This document shows, piece after piece, positions 16,516 through 24,759 of a stretch of 33,329 nucleotides of DNA (position 1 is the stretch's first letter; every line of letters begins with the position of its first letter). The stretch lies in contig PLYI01000104.1 in the NCBI GenBank assembly GCA_003151735.1, positions 1-33,329 of the forward strand, read 5' to 3'. A model generated the notes under the pieces. It was given only the letters and a program-made list of their open reading frames with translations, searched no databases and was not told the origin of the DNA. Position numbers and translations under genes: made by a program. This DNA is from Candidatus Bathyarchaeota archaeon. GTDB taxonomy: Archaea > Thermoproteota > Bathyarchaeia > Bathyarchaeales > Bathycorpusculaceae.

Positions 16516-18171
16516 TTAGCTCACTTTTGCTTTCCGGTATATTTGTTGTGGGTCAGAGAAGTAGTCTAAGACCAGTTTAGAGACTTCTTCATAGGAGCGT
16601 ATGTGTTTTCTTACCATGTAGTCGAGGATTGTTTGTCTCATTTGTAGTTCTTGATCTATTTCTTCATGAGAGTATCCCCATTGGGCTGCTATTCTGTCTA
16701 GTAGTGGGCTTCTTGCGACTTTAACATAGGTGTCTGTTTGTGTGTCCCATCTAAATATTTCTTGGGTTGCGAAGTCGTTTTTTTGTTTGTCCCAGCCTAA
16801 CATTTCAGATACGCTTATCGTTCTTCTTAGAGAGATGTTGTTTACGACTAGTCTTCGGACGATTGAGATGGCATTTAGGTTTTCAACTTGGGTTTGAGGA
16901 ATACTCATGGGCCTTGTTGTTAGTCGGTGTAGGACTCCTTCTACGTCTTCTGCGTGTATGGTTGTTAAGCCTAAGTGGCCTGTGGCCATGGCTTGGAATA
17001 GTGCATAGGCTTCTTCGCCTCTAATTTCGCCGACGATGATGAAGTCGGGTCTTTGTCTTAGGGCGGCTCGGAGTAGATCAAACATACTGATGCTTCCGAT
17101 TCCGGCTTCACCTACTGCTCCTGCACCTGAGCCTAAGCCTTGCCTTGTGACCATCATTTCCCAGTTTTTGTGTGGTAAACGTATTTCTTGTGTATCTTCG
17201 ATGCTCACTATTTTTAGAGTTGGTCTAATGAATAAGCTGACGGCGTTGAGCATTGAGGTTTTTCCTCCGCCGATGTCGCCACCAATCATGACTGAGTGTC
17301 TGTTTTCTATTAGGAACCAGTAATAAGCTGCGATTTCGGTTGACAGAGCCTTGTATATTATTAAATCGATGATTGTGAGTGGAGTTTTTTTGAATTTTCT
17401 AATTGTGAAGGTGCTGCCTTTAGGTGTTACTTCTGTTCCGTATGTTACTTGGGCGCGGCTGCCGTCTGTCAAAGTTCCGTCAAGGATTGGTTGTGCGATG
17501 GAGATGTGTCTACCGCATAGGTAGGCGAGTTTGAATACAAAGTTTTCTAGTTCCTGGTGGGTTTCAAATTTTACGTTTGATGGTATGGATTCATATCTGC
17601 TGTGCCAAACAAATATTGGCGAGTTAGTGCCGTCGCATGAGACGTCTTCAATGTTTTCGTCTCTCATTATTCCATCTATCTTTCCGAAACCTAAGAAGTC
17701 TCGGGTGATGTAATACTGATATTTGCCCAGTGTGTTGGCATCAACATTTATGTGATATTTTATTGCTGTGTCCAAAATTTTATATTTTAAGAATTCTTCT
17801 GCTTCTTGTTCATTTTTGAAACTTTTTGTGTTAATTGAAAGCTCGTCCCAGAGGATATTTTTTAGTTCAGCTAACAATTTTTCATCTAGCTCAGTTAATG
17901 TTGGCTCTAGGAGCGAATATTTTACTTCGTTTTTTTCGTTTTCGACAATTGCTGCATATGAAAATGGAAGCAAAAGAGGATAATGTTCTTTGAATGTTTC
18001 GGGAACTTCTGATTCCCCAGCAACATCCGTGTGAGATTCCGCAATAGGACCAGGCATGGTCTCATCTATAACTGAAGCATTTTCTGTGGGTGACTGCAAT
18101 TGCTCGGATTTTTTTTCGCGTTTCCAAATCTTCAAGCTAGCGACCACGTGACTTAATTCCTTAAGAGTCAA
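16516..18171 (-). CDS. Type II/IV secretion system ATPase (archaeal Tad/pilus assembly type)
   Basis: A 551-residue hexameric ATPase that drives pilin extraction and assembly at the cytoplasmic face. A variable N-terminal extension (1-60) is followed by the N2-like domain with DFLGFGKIDGIMRDENIEDV (158-177). The C-terminal RecA-like domain has Walker A GGDIGGGKTS (297-306), the Asp box SIEDTQEIRLP (323-333), Walker B DFIIVGEIRG (376-385) and the His box ATGHLGLTTIHAED (396-409). The start is TTG at 18169-18171. A TATA-like box lies 25 nt upstream, which would make the message leaderless. It heads the ATPase-F1-F2 operon. No prepilin peptidase lies in the window, so that enzyme must be encoded elsewhere. 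Confidence 0.92.
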   Translation of the reverse strand: MTLKELSHVVASLKIWKREKKSEQLQSPTENASVIDETMPGPIAESHTDVAGESEVPETFKEHYPLLLPFSYAAIVENEKNEVKYSLLEPTLTELDEKLLAELKNILWDELSINTKSFKNEQEAEEFLKYKILDTAIKYHINVDANTLGKYQYYITRDFLGFGKIDGIMRDENIEDVSCDGTNSPIFVWHSRYESIPSNVKFETHQELENFVFKLAYLCGRHISIAQPILDGTLTDGSRAQVTYGTEVTPKGSTFTIRKFKKTPLTIIDLIIYKALSTEIAAYYWFLIENRHSVMIGGDIGGGKTSMLNAVSLFIRPTLKIVSIEDTQEIRLPHKNWEMMVTRQGLGSGAGAVGEAGIGSISMFDLLRAALRQRPDFIIVGEIRGEEAYALFQAMATGHLGLTTIHAEDVEGVLHRLTTRPMSIPQTQVENLNAISIVRRLVVNNISLRRTISVSEMLGWDKQKNDFATQEIFRWDTQTDTYVKVARSPLLDRIAAQWGYSHEEIDQELQMRQTILDYMVRKHIRSYEEVSKLVLDYFSDPQQIYRKAKVS

Positions 18172-18190
18172 TATAAACCATGTAACTTTA

Positions 18191-18200
18191 ATTTTATAGA
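18191..18200 (-). promoter_or_regulatory. TATA box giving a leaderless ATPase transcript
   Basis: Read on the minus strand, TCTATAAAAT is centred about 25 nt before the TTG of the ATPase gene. Archaeal transcription starts 22-28 nt after the TATA centre, so the transcript would begin at or next to the start codon. The spacer to the adhesin gene (18172-18409) therefore holds a separate promoter for the assembly genes. Confidence 0.5.
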
Positions 18201-18409
18201 TGGACGAGAGTTAAATTTTTGACATGATACACTTTTTCTAAAAGATTACTGAATCAACCAAAACAGCGTTTTAACGCATGCCAAATGTCCTGCGTCTCGA
18301 GCGTGAAATAATCGATTTTGAGGATTCATGGTGAGTCAAGACAATAATAGCGCTCAAGAAGAATTGTAACTAAAACTGTTGAAACAAAAAAGAATAGAGT
18401 CTGTTGATG

Positions 18410-21400
18410 CTACACAGCATAATTTACTTCAACCCAAACCTGTGTGCATTGAGCATAACCAAAACCAGCGTATTGGATGTACATTTGTACGCCGATTTCC
18501 AGACTATTGATATTTGTCCACGTCCAAGCTGAGCTAGTGTTGGGATTCACGGTCCAAGTGTTAGTATATTCAACATAGCTAGTTGTGAGAGTGCTGTAAC
18601 TGCCCGGATAGTATCCAGTTCCCCCTATCAGTATGTAGGGTCGTTCATAACCGTTATACGTGTCTCGTGCAACGATATGGACAGTTATGCTCTGTATAGT
18701 CAGACCGCTAAGTGTTGTATCGGGTACATTATATGTGTCACGTGGTGCATTGTTGCCGGAAGTGGTGCTAGTAGTGTATACATAGGTGGCGTCTCCATCT
18801 GAACTTGTCTCATCTACACATGCATAGTTTGAGCCAGTATTATGTGTCAATCCTGTATTGGTCCCTGCAGCATTCGGTCTCAGTATTAGTGAACCATATT
18901 TTCCTGTAACCGTTCCAGACGCGGTTATCGGAGAAGTAAGCCCTGTAACGGATGTGTACCCGAATGTTTTGCCTGTGCCAGCTTGAACTGATGCGCTATA
19001 GCTGTATGTTGTTCCGCTGTCCACCCATAGGTTGGTCTGTGGTAATTGTGAGTAAATGTATGTGGTTGCGCCGATGGTAAGAACCGTTCCTGTAGCTGAA
19101 CTATCGAGGCCAGACTGTGCGAATGTTACCTGCCACTGAGTCTTGTATGCGCCAGTAACAGTAAGTGGACCCGAAAGCCCAGTAACAGGCGAAGCATCAG
19201 TGCTTGTCTTAACATATTGCTTGCCAGTAACACTACTTGTAACAGTAGCCGTGTAACTGTACGTCACCGAACCTGAAGAAGCATCAACCCACACAGTGAA
19301 AGGCAAATTACCATAGATCTTAGCAGCACCTGCAATAGTAGCCACAGTACCCGTAGCATCACTACTCAAACCTGACTGTGCAAAAGTCACTAGCCACTGA
19401 GTCTTGTAGGTTGCTGAGTAAATTCCAGCAGCTGATATAGGCGAAGAACCTGAACTACCTGTCTGCACAAACTGCTTACCTGTACCACCTGAAACAGGAG
19501 ACACCCAACTGAACGTAGTTCCATCATCAACGTAAACGCTACTAGGCAAAGCATTATAGACATAGTTTGTTGAGCCCACGGTAAGAACAATATTAGACCC
19601 CGCAGAGCTATCAACACCCGTCTGACTGAAAGTCACCTGCCACTGAACTACATAGTTTCCCGTAATAGTCGCTGGGCTATTTACTGTAATTGGCGAAGCT
19701 GAACCAGTAACACTGTTGAGTCTGAATTGTTTGCCTGTCGTGGAACTAGTTACTGGATTATTGTAATTGTAAGTTACTGTACTTCCGTTGTTTATCCAAG
19801 CTGTCGTGTAGGGTAAATTGCTGAAAGTCTGGGCAGAACCGTTAATTGTTGTAACAGTGCCAGTAGCAGAGTTATCCAAACCAAATTGCGCAAATGTTAG
19901 TTTGTACTGATGAATATATGTCTGAGAGTAAGTGTTGCCGCCAACCGTTAAAACCGCCGTTGAATATGCATTGCCAATAGACCAACGCTCACTTAACCCA
20001 CTGTTAACTGTAGAAGCGGGGAATGTAACCACCGTATTATTATCGCTCCAAGCTTGGGTGCTCCATGTGTTACCTGAATTAAGAGTCACAATGTTTGATG
20101 AAGCTGTACCCAAAAAAGTGCCCGTTAAAACAACTGAGTCAGTGCCTGAAACTCCAGGTACACTGAATGTATTCTGGACTTGATTATATGCCGTTACTGA
20201 AATTGGAGTAGTTGAAGCCGTGTACGAGGAGGAAGTCGATGAGAAGGCGCTTGCTACGATAAAGCCGTTTCGAATACTGCCACTGTTAGAGAATGATAGA
20301 GTAAAGGAAGCACCTGCAAACATAGTTACGGAATTTGAGTTTCCATTAGCTGCGAACGTATTTGGAATGGCATTGCCGCCACTCACAGTCACGACAGCAC
20401 TTGAAGCGGAATTGCTTATGGCAACGTTGATGCTCTGGGATACAGTGTTTACTGTGTAGGTGTTACTACCAGAGTTGGAGGAAGCATCGGTGATGTTGAC
20501 CGTTTGAACACTTCCTGTCACCCAGGTTGGTACCCAGGTTGGCACCGTAAAGGTCGCACCAGCAAAGCCACCGGAAGAATTTGTATTTATTGTGCCGCCA
20601 AGAGTGACTGCTGATCCTGCAAACTTTGCTGTTAGAGCAGAATTTCCAGCAAAGCCCAAACCTGACGCAGTAACAGTTGTACCAATACTGCCACTAGTTG
20701 GACTCAGAGAGATCGAGGGGGTTATGGCGAATGTTGAAGTTGCAGAATTTGACATCGTATCTGACGCGTTGACGTTTTTCCCTCCGGCTGTTTGACCTGC
20801 TGGAATTGTAAAGGAAGCACTGAAAAAGCCAGAGCTGTCCGTATTGAGGTTAGCAGGGATCGTGACAACCGTTGCACCAGCAAACGTGATAGTCACCGGT
20901 TGAGTAGCCGCAAAACCCAAACCAGTCACCTTAACGAGTGAGCCGATTGAACCATTGGTCAGGTTTAAAGTGATTGTGGGTGTAACAGCGAAATTTGCAA
21001 ATGCAGAATTGAATCCATCGCTCGCTGAAATCTGTTTAATGCCTGCTGTATCATTAGAAGAGAAAATAAAAGTTGCTGAGAACGAGCCACTCGCATCCGC
21101 AGCTATCGAAGAAGGATTCGTTACTGTCGGGGTTCCATCAAAGTTTATGTTTATGTTTGAATTATCAACAAAGTTTGAACCTGTCACCGTGACAGTTGTC
21201 CCGATTGATCCACTTGTAGGACTTACAGTTATGCTGGGGGTGGTAACAAAGAAAGTAGTATTTGCGTAGTTGAAATTTCTGTCGACGATTGTGACTGTTT
21301 TGTTGCCTGCCGTTGACCCTATAGGGACAGTAAATTGGGCATTGGATGGGATCTTGCCGCTCGAATCCGTTGTGGCACTAAAAGGTGTTTGCGCTCCACC

Positions 21401-22738
21401 AAAAATGGCTAAAAGTGGAGAGTTTGCTGCAAAACCTTGCCCAGAAACTGTAACTAGCTGACCGATTGGTCCACTATTAGGGGAAACGCTTACAGGAGTG
21501 ACTGGAGGTATAACTACCAACTTCACTGCATCAACGATTATTGCCCAATCTTCACTAAAAGCAAAAGTGCAATTAACAGGTAAATTGGTTCTTGGATCAC
21601 CAGCTATATCCCATTCACTCCAAACTGATCGGGGCATAGAATTTGGTTCTCCTGAGGCTCCAAACGAACTCTGCACAGGCATAATTTGTCCAAAACCTGC
21701 TCCAGGTATTATTGCGGGGTTTAGATCATCGATTCCCAATGCACCTATTATTAAATCATTTGAGTACTGAGTAGTGATTGTATCTTGTGGCATGATAGAT
21801 TGGCCTATAGTTGTTTGTGCTGAACCGTCAAACGGGGAAGTAGTGTTGACATCACTTATTGCGAATGCTAATGCTGAACAATAATAATCGCTTAATTCGT
21901 CAGCCGTTGACTGGATGTTGATTGTTACGGGACCAGTTGATGGGGCAATTGCATAAAATGTTTTCAAAATGCTGTCCCCGCTGTGACCAGACGTTGGAAA
22001 AGATTTACTACCATCCGTTGGCAAAGATGTACCTCTAAGAGTCCAAGTCAGAACAGGGGTTGATGTAGGGGTGTACAGGGTATTACCATCATCGTATGAT
22101 ACAACCACATAAATTAGCTGATTGGGTTTAGTTGTGTTAATAGATAAACGTAGGGGGTTATTTTGGTTAGTTTGATAAGTAGAGTTCATATCGGTTACCC
22201 CGGGGAAAGTCCCAACTGGTGGTAAAATATTCAATTGATTAGTGTTGGGATAAGCCGAAATTGAGTTTCCTCTGGTAGTAATAAACCAGAAACTAAATAG
22301 GTCAACAGGGCGGGAATTTACAACATACGAGAAGTTAAAATATTGAATACTGCTACCTGGTTGAAGTATAATTGATGGAGATATTTTTGTGTTGCCAAAT
22401 GTATCCGTTGTATTGTCTTTAATCCATAATCGCACTAATTCCGAAGGAATAGTACCAGTGTTTGTAATAGTGCAGCTTATGTAGACTTGGCTGTTTGAAA
22501 CAGCAATTTGAGGGTTAGTTATCAATACGGTTGTCAATTCAGTATAGCGATCCAAATCCAATTGTTTTGCCTGAACTGTGGTTTGTTCAAGGCTTGTGTT
22601 TTGAGTAAGAATAATTACAAAGCTTGCAAAAACAACCATAACGATAAGTAAGAAAAATACCATTCCGAATACTGTACCGATTCCTTTATTGTTTGTTCGT
22701 AAATTACAGCGTAAATTCATAGTCAAAAGCGCTTCCAC
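18410..22738 (-). CDS. Giant pilin-anchored multidomain adhesin
   Basis: A 1442-residue surface protein with a type IV pilin-like N-terminus: NNKGIGTVFGMVFFLLIVMV (16-35) resembles a class III prepilin leader and H-domain, with cleavage likely after Gly19. The second ATG (MNLRC, residue 7) may be the true start. Then come a pilin-like domain (55-175), a lectin-like beta region (about 180-410), four IPT/TIG-like Ig domains of about 85 residues (416-498, 501-586, 588-673, 676-763; marker SPTSGSIGTTVTV), a domain at 770-875, and about five 80-85-residue repeats (877-1282; marker WQVTFAQSGLDSSATGTV, then VDSGTTYSY and TGKQ). It ends in a beta-sandwich-like domain (1283-1442). It overlaps the minor pilin gene by 17-35 nt. 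I infer a pilus-tip or pilus-side adhesin. Confidence 0.8.
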   Translation of the reverse strand: MEALLTMNLRCNLRTNNKGIGTVFGMVFFLLIVMVVFASFVIILTQNTSLEQTTVQAKQLDLDRYTELTTVLITNPQIAVSNSQVYISCTITNTGTIPSELVRLWIKDNTTDTFGNTKISPSIILQPGSSIQYFNFSYVVNSRPVDLFSFWFITTRGNSISAYPNTNQLNILPPVGTFPGVTDMNSTYQTNQNNPLRLSINTTKPNQLIYVVVSYDDGNTLYTPTSTPVLTWTLRGTSLPTDGSKSFPTSGHSGDSILKTFYAIAPSTGPVTINIQSTADELSDYYCSALAFAISDVNTTSPFDGSAQTTIGQSIMPQDTITTQYSNDLIIGALGIDDLNPAIIPGAGFGQIMPVQSSFGASGEPNSMPRSVWSEWDIAGDPRTNLPVNCTFAFSEDWAIIVDAVKLVVIPPVTPVSVSPNSGPIGQLVTVSGQGFAANSPLLAIFGGAQTPFSATTDSSGKIPSNAQFTVPIGSTAGNKTVTIVDRNFNYANTTFFVTTPSITVSPTSGSIGTTVTVTGSNFVDNSNININFDGTPTVTNPSSIAADASGSFSATFIFSSNDTAGIKQISASDGFNSAFANFAVTPTITLNLTNGSIGSLVKVTGLGFAATQPVTITFAGATVVTIPANLNTDSSGFFSASFTIPAGQTAGGKNVNASDTMSNSATSTFAITPSISLSPTSGSIGTTVTASGLGFAGNSALTAKFAGSAVTLGGTINTNSSGGFAGATFTVPTWVPTWVTGSVQTVNITDASSNSGSNTYTVNTVSQSINVAISNSASSAVVTVSGGNAIPNTFAANGNSNSVTMFAGASFTLSFSNSGSIRNGFIVASAFSSTSSSYTASTTPISVTAYNQVQNTFSVPGVSGTDSVVLTGTFLGTASSNIVTLNSGNTWSTQAWSDNNTVVTFPASTVNSGLSERWSIGNAYSTAVLTVGGNTYSQTYIHQYKLTFAQFGLDNSATGTVTTINGSAQTFSNLPYTTAWINNGSTVTYNYNNPVTSSTTGKQFRLNSVTGSASPITVNSPATITGNYVVQWQVTFSQTGVDSSAGSNIVLTVGSTNYVYNALPSSVYVDDGTTFSWVSPVSGGTGKQFVQTGSSGSSPISAAGIYSATYKTQWLVTFAQSGLSSDATGTVATIAGAAKIYGNLPFTVWVDASSGSVTYSYTATVTSSVTGKQYVKTSTDASPVTGLSGPLTVTGAYKTQWQVTFAQSGLDSSATGTVLTIGATTYIYSQLPQTNLWVDSGTTYSYSASVQAGTGKTFGYTSVTGLTSPITASGTVTGKYGSLILRPNAAGTNTGLTHNTGSNYACVDETSSDGDATYVYTTSTTSGNNAPRDTYNVPDTTLSGLTIQSITVHIVARDTYNGYERPYILIGGTGYYPGSYSTLTTSYVEYTNTWTVNPNTSSAWTWTNINSLEIGVQMYIQYAGFGYAQCTQVWVEVNYAV

Positions 22739-23237
22739 TTTGAGTTATTAAATGAATGGTGTAAATTGAACCAGCATTTAGAGGTGGCCCACTTAACGTG
22801 AGAGCAAAGAATGCTTCTCTACCGATGTTTAGGGCATTCCCTGTAATTGGTGTCGGAGATGGCTGGATAGAAGATATAGGGTGTAAAGTTGAAATTTGGG
22901 CGCTGCCAAAATAAACACCCACGATGGCATGATTTGTGTCGTAAATGAAAACAGAGTTTATTTTCACGTTATTTGCTCCTCCAGAATTGATAATGTAAAC
23001 TGTTAGGGTTGCAGGAGAAGATGAATAAACCACGTTTTCGAATCCGATCCGTTCAGCAATCGATTGCTGACTATTAGATAGAGTACTAGCATAATTGTTT
23101 GTAGAAGTCGTCATTATGTTGCTTGAGTAATAATATGCAACTGAACCAAAAATAATGATTATCGTTGCTAACAAAACAGTGGCAAATATTGGACTAAGCG
23201 CACGTTTATTATGTAGCCACATATCAAATTTTCTCAT
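22704..23237 (-). CDS. Archaeal type IV pilin, minor
   Basis: A 177-residue pilin. The N-terminus HNKRALSPIFATVLLATIII (9-28) is the archaeal type IV pilin signature: basic leader, a small residue before the LSPIFATVLL start of the mature hydrophobic helix, and no charged residue until about 50. Residues 60-177 form a beta-rich head (VVYSSSPATLTVYIINSGG) as in the DUF1628-type pilins. It lies between the major pilin and the adhesin, overlapping the adhesin start, so it may nucleate or adapt the adhesin to the fibre. GGGTG about 7 nt before the ATG may be the ribosome binding site. Confidence 0.88.
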   Translation of the reverse strand: MRKFDMWLHNKRALSPIFATVLLATIIIIFGSVAYYYSSNIMTTSTNNYASTLSNSQQSIAERIGFENVVYSSSPATLTVYIINSGGANNVKINSVFIYDTNHAIVGVYFGSAQISTLHPISSIQPSPTPITGNALNIGREAFFALTLSGPPLNAGSIYTIHLITQSGSAFDYEFTL

Positions 23238-23571
23238 TTACCGCACCCAAACGTTCAGTTTAGCCACTATCGCTTTATTGTTTAACGAGGAATCTGCGGC
23301 GTTAACCTTCATTTTTATCTTTTCCAGCATTCAGGTATTCCTTTTCCTTAGTTTATTAATAAACTAGGTATTTTTGATTCCAACGCCAAACTTAACCTAT
23401 TAAGGCAAGAAAAGATGGCATCTACAAAAATTCTACAAAGACCACTAAAGAAACACTTAACTCAAGTTTGAGCTTTGAAAAAGATAAAAAATACCGTCAA
23501 CAAAAGATAATAATAGCGTTTATTGACTAAATCAAATCCTTGTATTTAATCGGTCCATTAATAAGGCTCGC

Positions 23572-23655
23572 CTAAGAAGTTACGAAGACAAAATCGACGT
23601 AGATTGCTTCTCTACCGATGTTATATTGAAGGCTTCTGACTACCTGATTAGCTAA
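23572..23655 (-). pseudogene. Fragment of a pilin gene
   Basis: The minus-strand frame reads ANQVVRSLQYNIGREAIYVD then FVFVTS and stop. NIGREA is also in the intact minor pilin (NIGREAFFAL), and 18 nt (TGCTTCTCTACCGATGTT) are identical at 22813-22830 and in this fragment. It has no start and is only 28 codons, so it looks like the leftover of a duplicated, deleted pilin. Confidence 0.35.
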
Positions 23656-23701
23656 GTCTTAAGAATCAAACTGACGAAACAAACCACAATATATTAAAAA
23701 G

Positions 23702-23737
23702 AAATTAAAAGAAAAATTTTGGTTTGGGAAAAAAACT
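23702..23737 (-). terminator. T-tract terminator after the major pilin
   Basis: Read on the minus strand, AGTTTTTTTCCC and AAATTTTTCTTTT follow the major pilin stop within 45 nt. This U-rich pattern fits archaeal intrinsic termination and would raise the pilin message above the downstream genes. Confidence 0.5.
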
Positions 23738-23744
23738 ATCCCGT

Positions 23745-24179
23745 TTAAGCTGCTCTGAAACTTGAACTAACGAAGTTGCCGCCTGCCTGACTCACCAATG
23801 TAACTGTGTAGCTACTTCCTGAAGTGAAAGTGTATAATCCGGTTACTGATACAAGTTGTCCTGAAGTTAGTGAAACTGGAGTACCGCCAACTGCTACCGT
23901 GGAAAGTACAACGCCACTACTGTCTTTGATAATTGCATTAGTAATTTTGACAACGCTACCTGATGTAGATTGGGCGTATGCCGTAAATCCTGTAGAATTG
24001 GTGGATACTGCTTGTACTGATACTTTTTCTTGTGCTGCTGTTCCGCCTCCAGTCATAGTTGCAAGTGTTCCGCTTGTAAACATGTAAACAACGACACCAG
24101 CGATAACTGCGATTGCGATAAGAATAAGAGTTGCGAATATTGGTGAGATAGCTTTTATGTTTCGATTAAAATTTTTCAT
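23745..24179 (-). CDS. Archaeal type IV pilin, probable major subunit
   Basis: A 144-residue pilin with the leader MKNFNRNIKA and mature start ISPIFATLILIAIAVIAGVV (11-30), the classic archaeal N-terminal H-domain, cleaved by a prepilin peptidase before residue 11. The head (50-144) is beta-rich, full of Ser, Thr, Gly and Val, and almost free of Lys and Arg, as in exposed fibre subunits. It has its own strong promoter: TATA box at 24238-24247 and GGAGGTG 11 nt before the ATG. A T-tract terminator follows, so it is probably made in excess over the minor pilin and adhesin downstream. Confidence 0.9.
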   Translation of the reverse strand: MKNFNRNIKAISPIFATLILIAIAVIAGVVVYMFTSGTLATMTGGGTAAQEKVSVQAVSTNSTGFTAYAQSTSGSVVKITNAIIKDSSGVVLSTVAVGGTPVSLTSGQLVSVTGLYTFTSGSSYTVTLVSQAGGNFVSSSFRAA

Positions 24180-24759
24180 TTTTTCTTTTGCACCTCCAAG
24201 TTAAATTGTTGTGATCAGCACTTCATTCTAAGAGTTTGCTTATAAAGACTGTTAAGTATAATTATATAGTTTAATTTCAGACTTATGCTTCAAGAGCACA
24301 AAATCCCATGCACTTCGATATTTGCAAACAACCAAGGGATTGTTGTGGGATGACAGATGTATTCAGTTTTACATTATTCACCAAAATAGTGAAGCAATGA
24401 ATAATGTTTTTTCTCTAAGGCGCAATCACCTAGAATAATAAAGGAGAACAATTGGATAGAAAAAATTAAGACGTATTGATAGGTTGTTGTTTGTCTGCAT
24501 TCTGATTATGCCAAGCTCTAAGTTCAACAAACAAGGAAAAAGCAAAAAGACCAACAAAAAAAAGACTATGCACCACAAGAAGAGTTGGCAGATTAAATTC
24601 TTGGCCTCGACCAACCGCTAGCAAAGGTCCGAGAACCCCCGGAGCCGTAAGATTGTTAAATTATTATATCGCCTACAAAGAAATTATTAGTAAGACCGAA
24701 AATAAAAATGAAATTAGCTCGCAAAGGGTGTCCTGCCGAAACCTCAAAAAAGTTGGGTT
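24180..24759. other. Spacer between surface protein and pilin genes
   Basis: The right end has a T-tract (minus strand, about 24747-24752) that probably terminates the Ig-like surface protein message. The left end holds the pilin promoter. In between is a short stem-loop (ACAAC...GTTGT, about 24327-24345). A hydrophobic 62-codon minus frame at 24426-24614 lacks a ribosome binding site and I do not accept it as a gene. Confidence 0.5.
24191..24247 (-). promoter_or_regulatory. Major pilin promoter and Shine-Dalgarno
   Basis: On the minus strand CTTTATAAGC (24238-24247) is a good TATA box, and GGAGGTG (24191-24197) is a strong Shine-Dalgarno 11 nt before the ATG. The core TATAAGCAAACT (24233-24244) recurs exactly in front of the seven-cysteine gene at 27293-27304. 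Confidence 0.65.

Larger units (their letters stand above)
23238..23744. other. Spacer between the two pilin genes, with a pilin scrap
   Basis: About 500 bases without an intact gene. The right part has the T-tract terminator of the major pilin (minus strand), and 23572-23655 carries a short fragment similar to the end of the minor pilin. I see no clear TATA box directly upstream of the minor pilin. Confidence 0.5.

Noticed and set aside
18410..22738. Several long open frames on the plus strand opposite the giant adhesin (for example 20220-20459 and 20955-21269)
   Set aside because: They mirror the repetitive Thr/Ser/Val coding sequence of the adhesin, have no ribosome binding sites and show no known domain.
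24426..24614. Hydrophobic 62-codon minus-strand frame
   Set aside because: It lies in a non-coding spacer, lacks a ribosome binding site or promoter, and its hydrophobicity follows from local base composition.
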